Shown here: piece after piece, positions 17,180 to 24,002 of the stretch
Position numbering within the stretch: the first letter of the stretch is position 1
Layout: every line of letters begins with the position of its first letter
Origin: JAWCQZ01 sp038869515 [NCBI: Halobacteria archaeon]
GTDB taxonomy: Archaea; Halobacteriota; Syntropharchaeia; JACQPP01
Direction: 5' to 3'
NCBI GenBank assembly: GCA_038869515.1
Contig: JAWCQZ010000004.1
Span: forward strand, 124,001 to 188,000
Length of the DNA: 64,000 nucleotides
Made by a program: the position numbers and the translations under genes
The notes under the pieces: generated by a model
Told to the model about the DNA's origin: nothing
The model's database searches: none
What the model saw: only the letters and a program-made list of their open reading frames with translations

Positions 17180-18706
17180 CCACAACCCCGCATACACCCC
17201 GGCGGCCGACATCAATAAGTGTCAGTCGCTCAGGCCCGCGTCGGCGTTGGCCACAACCTGTCTCCGAGCAGCCCCGGTAGTGGGCAAGGCGTGTCAGTCG
17301 CTCAGGCCCGCGTCGGCGTTGGCCACCCGTCCATCGGGCCTACAAATCGTTCCAAAATGGTAATGGTGTCAGTCGCTCAGGCCCGCGTCGGCGTTGGCCA
17401 CTCGTCGTAATCTGTGTAGCGGTGCCGTATCCATGCGAGTGTCAGTCGCTCAGGCCCGCGTCGGCGTTGGCCACCGGACGACGTCGCTGTGTCGGTAGTA
17501 GGCCGCCGTCGTGTCAGTCGCTCAGGCCCGCGTCGGCGTTGGCCACACCGGGGTCGCGCCCAGGCAGGGCTGGCAGGTCCGGTGTCAGTCGCTCAGGCCC
17601 GCGTCGGCGTTGGCCACGCGACAATCGGGGTCTCCCTCGTTGAAGCGGCCCTCGTGTCAGTCGCTCAGGCCCGCGTCGGCGTTGGCCACGAGGATTCTTC
17701 AATCGTCTACGTGAACATCTCAACCCTGTGTCAGTCGCTCAGGCCCGCGTCGGCGTTGGCCACGGAGCCGCAGGATATACGGCACCGGAGCCGTAACTCT
17801 GGTGTCAGTCGCTCAGGCCCGCGTCGGCGTTGGCCACCAACAGGAGGAAACCCAGGCCCTCCAGGCGGCGCAGGTGTCAGTCGCTCAGGCCCGCGTCGGC
17901 GTTGGCCACCGTGCCGAAGAGCGCGACGCGCGCGGGTCGTGGCGATAGTGTCAGTCGCTCAGGCCCGCGTCGGCGTTGGCCACGGAAGGCTCACCCCAGA
18001 GCAACAGATTCGTTGGAGCGTGTCAGTCGCTCAGGCCCGCGTCGGCGTTGGCCACGGGAAAGCGACTGCTTCAAATCGTGCTCGATATCGGTGTCAGTCG
18101 CTCAGGCCCGCGTCGGCGTTGGCCACCGGAACGAGGTCCGTCTGCATCTCATCCAGGCCCACGTGTCAGTCGCTCAGGCCCGCGTCGGCGTTGGCCACCA
18201 CATGACCGCGCACTTCGGCGTTGCCGCCAGGAATGTGTCAGTCGCTCAGGCCCGCGTCGGCGTTGGCCACAGGTGGCCGATGCTGCGGGCGCGGCCATGC
18301 TTGGGCTGTGTCAGTCGCTCAGGCCCGCGTCGGCGTTGGCCACCCAGGGGTCTATCGCTCCCTGCAAGGAAGGGGGCTTGTGTCAGTCGCTCAGGCCCGC
18401 GTCGGCGTTGGCCACTCGGCGAGACGTGAGCCGCCCAGCCGTAGGTGTGGGGTGTCAGTCGCTCAGGCCCGCGTCGGCGTTGGCCACGAGCAGGGCGTCG
18501 GCCTCGTCCATCCGGTCCACTTCGTGTGTCAGTCGCTCAGGCCCGCGTCGGCGTTGGCCACTCCATCCGGTGCTGACCTTTGGAGCAGCAGAATAAGTGT
18601 GTCAGTCGCTCAGGCCCGCGTCGGCGTTGGCCACGAGGCCCCGCAGGCCCTTCCCGGCCTTCCGGAGGGTGTGTCAGTCGCTCAGGCCCGCGTCGGCGTT
18701 GGCCAC
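17148..18706 (-). CRISPR. CRISPR array, 22 repeats of 36 bp and 21 spacers of 35-39 bp
   Basis: Repeats start at 17148, 17219, 17291, 17366, 17439, 17511, 17582, 17654, 17728, 17802, 17874, 17948, 18020, 18091, 18163, 18235, 18308, 18380, 18452, 18526, 18599 and 18671. On the plus strand each begins GTGTCAGTCGCTCAGG and ends CGGCGTTGGCCAC. All are identical by eye except the leftmost, which has four substitutions; that is typical of the leader-distal end. The leader and an archaeal BRE/TATA-like box lie on the right, so I read the array on the minus strand. The crRNA repeat then begins GTGGCCAACGCC and ends GCGACTGACAC. No two spacers look alike. Open frames through the array are artefacts of the repeats. 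Confidence 0.98.
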
Positions 18707-18760
18707 AGCGGCGTAGGCCACGGGGGCGGCCGTTCATGGTTTTGGGTATAATTTTCGAGA
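18707..18760 (-). promoter_or_regulatory. CRISPR leader with BRE/TATA-like box and a partial repeat copy
   Basis: Immediately outside the rightmost repeat lies CGGCGTAGGCCAC (18709-18721). It matches the terminal 13 bases of the repeat with one change, so it is a truncated repeat copy or a leader motif derived from one. Further out, the minus strand reads TCGAAAATTATACCC (18757-18743), a good archaeal BRE plus TATA box. A start site 25 bases downstream would fall near 18720, just before the first full repeat. This supports leftward transcription of the array. Confidence 0.65.
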
Positions 18761-18876
18761 GGGTCGCCCGATGGGCCCCTTCAGGACCCGAGAGATGCGG
18801 GTCCAAAGCCACAAAACGACATCGGTAGCCGCTTCGAGCGGTCCCGCGTGGACCCGTCGCCACACAACCTCTCGAA
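18754..18876. repeat. Inverted repeat enclosing a structured intergenic segment
   Basis: TTCGAGAGG at 18754-18762 is matched by its complement CCTCTCGAA at 18868-18876, so the segment could close into a long stem. Inside is a perfect 7-bp hairpin, GGACCCG/CGGGTCC, at 18784-18803. One arm overlaps the array's TATA region. It could be a structured RNA, a protein-binding site or the scar of an insertion; nothing in the sequence decides this. Confidence 0.5.
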
Positions 18877-18970
18877 GGGGGGCGGGGAGTCGGACTGCCA
18901 CCTCGCAGTGCGGCTATCTATTGTGTTCATTCACTCGATGATTGGCATAATTCATCGTCGGCCATGAACG

Positions 18971-18989
18971 GGTCCCGCCCGTTGCGGGA
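18971..18989. terminator. GC-rich hairpin between tracrRNA and leader
   Basis: GTCCCGC (18971-18977) and GCGGGAC (18983-18989) form a perfect 7-bp stem with a five-base loop, CCGTT. It lies downstream of the predicted tracrRNA in its direction of transcription, so it could help end or stabilise that transcript. There is no clear T-run, so the terminator role is a guess. The rest of 18877-19020 shows no gene. Confidence 0.4.
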
Positions 18990-19022
18990 CGGGAAGCCAT
19001 CGCAGACGCGGACTCCTCACGA

Positions 19023-19148
19023 GCGAGGTCGATGAACTCCTCGCCCGGCTTGCCTCATCGGCAAGACTGAACGACTCCACGGTGCCAAGCCCATGGAAGG
19101 GGAAGACACATACCGTGGCATTCCGCGCCGCCTGTAGCGGGCAATAGA
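19023..19148 (-). ncRNA. Predicted tracrRNA of the Cas12b-like system
   Basis: Read leftward, this segment has a two-part anti-repeat. GTGTC (19109-19105) is complementary to the GACAC that ends the repeat. GTGG-AGTCGTTCAG (19080-19067) pairs with CTGAGCGACT and CAC of the repeat through about 13 base pairs, including one G-U and a small bulge. ACCGTGG/CCACGGT (19077-19083 with 19112-19118) can close an alternative stem. Hairpins CTTGCC/GGCAAG (19049-19065) and GCGAGG/CCTCGC (19023-19044) follow the anti-repeat. A split anti-repeat near the 3' part of a transcript of about 90 nt is the layout known for Cas12b tracrRNAs. The ends are estimates. Confidence 0.72.
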
Positions 19149-19164
19149 AGGGTGGCGCATCGCG

Positions 19165-19180
19165 CGGATATATCTTTCGG
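19165..19180 (-). promoter_or_regulatory. BRE/TATA promoter of the predicted tracrRNA
   Basis: The minus strand reads CCGAAAGATATATCC, a purine-rich BRE followed by a TATA box. Transcription about 25 bases downstream would begin near 19145, upstream of both anti-repeat parts. It resembles the array leader box (CGAAAATTATA), so the two RNAs could be driven by matched promoters. It lies just beyond the 3' end of the effector gene. Confidence 0.65.
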
Positions 19181-19194
19181 TCCAGCCTGGGGCT

Positions 19195-22100
19195 TCAGTG
19201 ACTCCTGCCCGCGTAATTCCCGAGAGCATCCACGACCCGCTCGCGGACACCGTTCCAGTAATGCTTGTGCTCGCGCCACTCGCTCTCTGCGGAGATTGGC
19301 TGGGCGGAGGGGTCACGCCAGAGATTCACAAGCTCTTTGGGCGACCTCTTGCGGCTCTTGGTGCCCTGCCTTGTCATTCTTTTCGCGTTCTCGTCCGATT
19401 CGGCCTCCTTGAGAGGGCTCTCAAGGTGAATCGCCGCGCAGCCTTTGACCCTGTCTTTGGCGGGCCTGTAGGTCTTCGGGTCGCACGGGACGTACCACCA
19501 CCTGCCCGGCCAGTCCGGGTCCATGAGCGCGCGGAGGCCGATGTTGGCGGCGGCGTTGAGGTCGGCCTGGAGGGCGCGCTTTCCGTTGCACAGCGAACAC
19601 GGGGCGTGGCCCCTGGAGCGGCAGGAATGGGGCGGAGCGGCGACAAAGAGATCGCCGCCCCTCAGCGGAACGCGCACTGTGGGTGGAAAGGGCTTGCCCT
19701 CCGACTTGAGTTTGCTGAGCCGGTCGGAGATGTCCTTCAAGAGGCGGTCCTCGGCGTCGGTGCCCCCCTTCTTGACCCTATCTTGCGCTGCTTTCACGAC
19801 CCTGTTCCACCACGGGGCAACAAGGAACTCCTTCACGGGCACATCCTCGCACCTCACGCCGGGGAGGCCGGTGCGGCTGTCCTGGCGACTCGTGTAGTTG
19901 GGAGACACCTCGCGCAGATGCAAGCCGTATAGCTGGCATCCCTCTCTGAGATACTTCTGCACTTTGGCGCTGGACCACTGCATTAACTGGCGGTTCTCAC
20001 GGCGAGTTCGCAAATCATCCGGCCGGTAATGCTCCAACGACTCGATGACGACGGCGTGGCAGGGCGGGTGGACGAGGCCGCGAGGACGCTTGGGGTCCTT
20101 CCGGCCGTGGGTCTTTCCGCACCAGCACCTCTTCTCGGGGTCCTTTTTCGTGGGCCGGAGATGCTCTCTCCCGACTCCCAGGGCCGCCTCGACGATGCGG
20201 CTGGCGAGTTGCTTCACGCGCTGCTCGCGGAGGCGGTCACGCATGTCCAGCAGGCGGCGGTTGAAGTCGGCGAGTTCGTCGTCGCCCTTCTTGGGAACGT
20301 TTTTGCGCGGGTCATCCGGTTCCGGACGCATCTTGAATGCCTTTTGCAACTGGTAGAGCCCGGTGATGGTGTCGATGCGGGTGGTGGAGAGGCCGCCTAC
20401 CCATCTGGAGGCTGCGAGTTCTGCCTCCTTTCGTTGCCGTGCGGCATCGTCATCGGTTGGCAGTATTCGCAAGCCCCGGGGAGCGATCCACCGCCTCAGC
20501 CAGAGCAGGTGGCCTTCTTTGCCGGACCATGCAGTGTCATCCTGCTTCCATCTCGCAGCCCATGCGCGGGACCACTCAGACAGGTCCCGGTCAACCAAGA
20601 TCTCCGCTTGGGGTCTCAGGGACTCTCCCAGCGCCTTGCGTCCCGCCCTCCGCGCGGCGGTGGAGGCGTCCCTGGCATCATGGGCTTTGGCAATCTCCGG
20701 CAAACCGCACTTCGTCCACTCTTTGGCCGCCCATGGGTCTGCCCATTGTGTGGAGTTGAACAAACCATGCCAGAGCGCGAGTGTCTCCGTGAGCAACTCA
20801 ATGCGCTGCGTGCGGTCAAGCGGCAGGCGCCCGCCGCCAGGTGCGGGTTTCCACTCGGTCGTCAGGTTGAACGCTATGCGGGCGCGGTCGCCGTGCCGAC
20901 GCAGCGCCAGCCGAGCCGTGCGGACGGTGTCAGACATCAGCTTGTCCACGCGCGTGTGCGGAGATTCTCCTTCGGGTCGCTTGCGGCCCACACTCTGCTC
21001 GAAGGCCTTGACCCTCTCCAGCTCGCCCGGCGAAGCCTTGCGGGCCTCCTCCTGCTCACCTTGCAACTTGATGAGGAACTGCCGGTCAAGGCGGGCCCAC
21101 GGGGCGGGGTGGGCGTCTCTGGAGAGCCTGTCGGAGCCGATGCGGCGGTAGATGATGGTTCTGAGTTTGTCCCCCTCCCCAGGTTTCTCAACGTGAAGGT
21201 AGAGGTCCTCTTCTCCAGTCCCTCCGGCACGCACCTTGGTTCCCGCCGTCTCCTTCTTGAACACCGTAGGCGGGAGCGCCTCCCACACTGCGCACGCGGC
21301 ACCGAAGCGGAGGCCGAGGTCGACCGACAGCACGCGCAGGCCGGGAAGACGGGAAAGGACCAGCTTGGCAAGCCCCTCGCGCCCCTCGTTTGTCTTCGCA
21401 TGAAGTACCGGGTACCACTCCTTCTGCTTGTTCGACTTGATTGCGATACCCTGCGCTTCGGCGTATTTGATGAACGGACCGCTCGGCCTCAGACGTGGCG
21501 AGAACGACACGAGCCAGCGCAGGCGCCGCCGCAGGGCTTCGGCCTGTTTCGGTTTGCTCCAGGCGATGCGGTCCAACTGGGCCCGCGGTGCTTGAAGTCG
21601 GCCATTCCACGCGTCCTCCTCGAATGCGCTCATGATTTCCACATGACCGAAGGCGACGGAGGCGGCCCTGCCGAGGCGGTCCGCCCGCGTCACTTCGGTG
21701 CCTTTTCCATTCGAACCATCTCCGAGCGCCAGGTCGCCCGTCAGGCGCTTCGATGCCCAGCGCAAGTCGACGTCACGCACACCACGACCGTCCCACAGCC
21801 CCATCCGCAGGCCGTGGCTATTCTTCATCCACTCGCCATTTTTCTTGGCGGAGCGCCCGCCATTGCGCGCCTTGACCGCCTCGTGGCAGGCGAACTCGAT
21901 GGCCCACCTTGAGTTTCCAAAGTCGCAGAAGACCGGGTGCAGGAGCGGGTCGGGGTGGCGGTAAGCCGGAACCTTGAAGCGCTGCTGATTGTGTTCTGCG
22001 GTTTTGCTGGCGGCGTAGTCGTCGAGGATGCTCGCATCTTTCCATACGTAGTCGGGGGCACCGGCGATGGCCTTGAACAACTGCTCATCACCGAACTTCT

Positions 22101-23532
22101 CGTCCTCGTCCCAGTCGGACTGGACCCGATGGATGACTTCGACCCGTTCCCTCTCTGTAAGGTTCGGGTTCCGGGCCCATTCTCTAGTGATTGCATTCCA
22201 TGCCTTAGCAGACTTGCCGCCGAGCGCCCGTTTGCGGATGAGATACCCGCCGTTCGCGCTCGCTTCGGTCAAGCCGGAACGCTCTTCGCAAAAGCGTTCA
22301 AGCCATTCGACGGCCTCTGGCGCACGCTTCTGTAACTCTATGAGCTTCTCCGCATCTTCCTTAAACTCGTGCCGACGCAACTCCTGCCGCTTAATCCACG
22401 AGTGCACAATCGACACGCGCCGCGCTGCGTGGTCGAGCATAACCGCGAACTCTTGGTGCTGAGCGGGGCCGTCCTCTTGTAGATACGTGAACCCGCACGC
22501 CCTCTGTACGTCCTCCAATATCCTATCCGCCCAAGGTCGCCGTCCCTTCCGACCGGCGTTTTCTTTGCACCTCACAGCGTCTTGTTCAGCAAGCTCCTTC
22601 AGCTTGAGGAGATCTTTCTGTGCGACCGTGGGCTCGTCAGCCAAGTTCTTAAGGTGATTACGGGTTCCACTCTTGTAGCCCGGCCCGCTGATGGTGCCGA
22701 GCACGCCTGTGAGATTGCGTGAGCTGGTTGGTAAGTCGAGGCTGGCGCCGAGACGTTCTATTGTTTCCGCGCCTGACTGGCCGCTGGCCGCTCTAGAGGC
22801 CCACTTCGAGATCTTCGCATACGCGTCAGCCATCGAATTGAAATCGGCCCCCTCCCCGGTGCCGAACCTGGCACTCAACCACTGTCCGGCCTTTTGAATG
22901 AGGTCTTTCGATTTCTCAGCACCCTCGTCGTCTGCCGCTTCGAAATATTTTTCGCGCGTACCGAAGAAAGGCTCCAAGAGGTCCCAAATTCCTTCGCGTG
23001 TCAGGGTAGGTCCGATGTGGCCGACGGCCTTGTCGAAGCACCTGCTCCGATTCACCCACACCGTCTTTTCCTTAATGCGCGCCTTCAGCGAGGGCTCACA
23101 ATCGCGCAACCAGTCATTGATTTCGCTCTCCTTTTTGATTCCCCGGGTTTTCAGAATATCGCGCAACGCGGTCATGACCTTTTCTCCGCGCTTCAGGTCT
23201 TCCGCAGTGGCGACACGCAACCCCTCCTCATCAGGCGCGCCACGCTCGTCCTCCACGCTGAGCCAAGACAACGCCAGCACGACCCGCCGATCCCGCCGCT
23301 GCTCCGAAGCACCCGCATCCGCCAGCCGGTGGTCCAACCCGCCGCGCAGCGTGAGGAGCCAGTCTCCAAAGGCCTTCGCCCCCCGGTTGACGGCCTCGTG
23401 AGTCGCCCAGAGCGCCTCCCGCCAACAGGCACAATCGCTCTCCTGTCCGCACATCGTGCACTTCCCGGGTGCCCTTCGGAGGCGCAACGTGTAGGCCCGT
23501 TGCGTGACGAGGAGTGGGGTGCTAGGAGTCAT
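19195..23532 (-). CDS. cas12b: Cas12b (C2c1)-like CRISPR effector nuclease, 1,445 aa
   Basis: A single-protein type V effector that should use a crRNA/tracrRNA pair to cut DNA with one RuvC site. The N-terminus (QRAYTLRLRR, then LWATHEAVNRGAKAFGDWLL) matches the Cas12b WED/REC start. RuvC-I is LRVLSVDLGLRFG (Asp738), RuvC-II VVIESLEHYRPDD (Glu1164) followed by RRENRQLMQWS, and RuvC-III ALQADLNAAANIG (Asp1324). YTSRQDSRTGLPGVRC and the C-terminal LWRDPSAQ...WREHKHYWN segment are also Cas12b-specific. It is longer than the best-studied bacterial Cas12b proteins (about 1,100-1,300 aa). It has extra cysteines at 25/28/34/36, 1136/1138/1158 and 1304/1312/1315. No frameshift is seen. Base composition is visibly less GC-rich than the neighbours, consistent with transfer. 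No cas1/2/4 is near. Confidence 0.95.
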   Translation of the reverse strand: MTPSTPLLVTQRAYTLRLRRAPGKCTMCGQESDCACWREALWATHEAVNRGAKAFGDWLLTLRGGLDHRLADAGASEQRRDRRVVLALSWLSVEDERGAPDEEGLRVATAEDLKRGEKVMTALRDILKTRGIKKESEINDWLRDCEPSLKARIKEKTVWVNRSRCFDKAVGHIGPTLTREGIWDLLEPFFGTREKYFEAADDEGAEKSKDLIQKAGQWLSARFGTGEGADFNSMADAYAKISKWASRAASGQSGAETIERLGASLDLPTSSRNLTGVLGTISGPGYKSGTRNHLKNLADEPTVAQKDLLKLKELAEQDAVRCKENAGRKGRRPWADRILEDVQRACGFTYLQEDGPAQHQEFAVMLDHAARRVSIVHSWIKRQELRRHEFKEDAEKLIELQKRAPEAVEWLERFCEERSGLTEASANGGYLIRKRALGGKSAKAWNAITREWARNPNLTERERVEVIHRVQSDWDEDEKFGDEQLFKAIAGAPDYVWKDASILDDYAASKTAEHNQQRFKVPAYRHPDPLLHPVFCDFGNSRWAIEFACHEAVKARNGGRSAKKNGEWMKNSHGLRMGLWDGRGVRDVDLRWASKRLTGDLALGDGSNGKGTEVTRADRLGRAASVAFGHVEIMSAFEEDAWNGRLQAPRAQLDRIAWSKPKQAEALRRRLRWLVSFSPRLRPSGPFIKYAEAQGIAIKSNKQKEWYPVLHAKTNEGREGLAKLVLSRLPGLRVLSVDLGLRFGAACAVWEALPPTVFKKETAGTKVRAGGTGEEDLYLHVEKPGEGDKLRTIIYRRIGSDRLSRDAHPAPWARLDRQFLIKLQGEQEEARKASPGELERVKAFEQSVGRKRPEGESPHTRVDKLMSDTVRTARLALRRHGDRARIAFNLTTEWKPAPGGGRLPLDRTQRIELLTETLALWHGLFNSTQWADPWAAKEWTKCGLPEIAKAHDARDASTAARRAGRKALGESLRPQAEILVDRDLSEWSRAWAARWKQDDTAWSGKEGHLLWLRRWIAPRGLRILPTDDDAARQRKEAELAASRWVGGLSTTRIDTITGLYQLQKAFKMRPEPDDPRKNVPKKGDDELADFNRRLLDMRDRLREQRVKQLASRIVEAALGVGREHLRPTKKDPEKRCWCGKTHGRKDPKRPRGLVHPPCHAVVIESLEHYRPDDLRTRRENRQLMQWSSAKVQKYLREGCQLYGLHLREVSPNYTSRQDSRTGLPGVRCEDVPVKEFLVAPWWNRVVKAAQDRVKKGGTDAEDRLLKDISDRLSKLKSEGKPFPPTVRVPLRGGDLFVAAPPHSCRSRGHAPCSLCNGKRALQADLNAAANIGLRALMDPDWPGRWWYVPCDPKTYRPAKDRVKGCAAIHLESPLKEAESDENAKRMTRQGTKSRKRSPKELVNLWRDPSAQPISAESEWREHKHYWNGVRERVVDALGNYAGRSH

Positions 23533-23566
23533 CGGTTCATTCCCATCCGCCAGGACATGGCGACGG

Positions 23567-23594
23567 TCAGAAATAGGTCATCGAGAAAATAAAG
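23567..23594 (-). promoter_or_regulatory. Candidate promoter of the Cas12b-like gene
   Basis: On the minus strand, CTTTATTTTC (23594-23585) and CTATTTC (23575-23569) are the only AT-rich boxes before the ATG at 23532. Either could serve as TATA, giving a 5' leader of roughly 10-35 bases. No ribosome binding site is obvious. Confidence 0.4.
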
Positions 23595-23597
23595 CCT

Positions 23598-23621
23598 GGG
23601 GGTTGAGGCATTTCAACCCCC
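23598..23621. terminator. Perfect 9-bp hairpin at the right border of the CRISPR island
   Basis: GGGGGTTGA and TCAACCCCC flank a six-base loop, GGCATT. It sits between the effector promoter and the 3' end of the HEPN fragment, so it could terminate leftward transcripts arriving from the right. It also marks the point where composition returns to the high-GC host pattern. Confidence 0.5.
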
Positions 23622-23643
23622 GGGGCTGGCCTTGGAAACGACT

Positions 23644-23892
23644 TCAACGGGCGGGCCCCCGCTCCTCCATCGTCCCCCGAACGGCCCGGGCCAGCTCCAG
23701 GGCCCGAGCCGCTTCCCGGAGACCCAAGGCGGCCTGGAGGTCGTAGTCCGCCGTGTTGCGGAGGTGCCGGAGGCTGCGCAGATTTGCCGCCGCCTCGGGC
23801 CCCCGGCGCCGGTAGAGGGCCAGATGGACCTCCCGGTGCGCGTCCGGGGCGGGTCGCGGCCGTGGTGGTTGAGCCGGAAGCAGCGGGCGCAC
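23644..23892 (-). pseudogene. HEPN-domain protein fragment (82 aa)
   Basis: The readable part contains HREVHLALYRRRG and LRSLRHLRNTADYDLQ. This is the C-terminal half of a HEPN domain with the typical R-x-x-A-D-Y-D ending. HEPN proteins are RNA-binding or RNase-like and often belong to toxin-antitoxin or defence loci. The N-terminal helices normally needed are absent. In another frame just upstream (to 23957) a segment ending CARCFRLNHHGRD may be the displaced N-terminus, suggesting a frameshift. Only about 110 bases separate it from the next gene. It is probably a decayed gene beside the CRISPR island; a short intact protein is possible. Confidence 0.5.
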
Positions 23893-24002
23893 CCCTCTAC
23901 GGCGGAGAGGTTCCCGGAGCTGAGGGGGATGGAGCCATGACTTCCCGTTTTCGGCATCTCTTACCCCATTCTCCGATTATTCGAGTGGACGCAACCTCGT
24001 TT

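Noticed and set aside
17219-18751. Several 60-240-residue open frames across the CRISPR array
   Set aside because: They translate the 36-bp repeat over and over (VSVAQARVGVGH or CQSLRPASALAT units) and have no start signals; they are by-products of the array.
18888-18903. GTCGGACTGCCAC as an alternative anti-repeat
   Set aside because: It matches only two five-base blocks of the repeat with a different spacer length and lacks a promoter; the pair at 19067-19109 is much better.
19195-23532. The large RuvC protein as a TnpB/IS605 transposon nuclease or as Cas12a/Cas12f
   Set aside because: The size, the linked array and Cas12b-only blocks (RTGLPGVRC, RRENRQLMQWS, the C-terminal WRDPS segment) fit Cas12b. 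There is no TnpA or transposon end.
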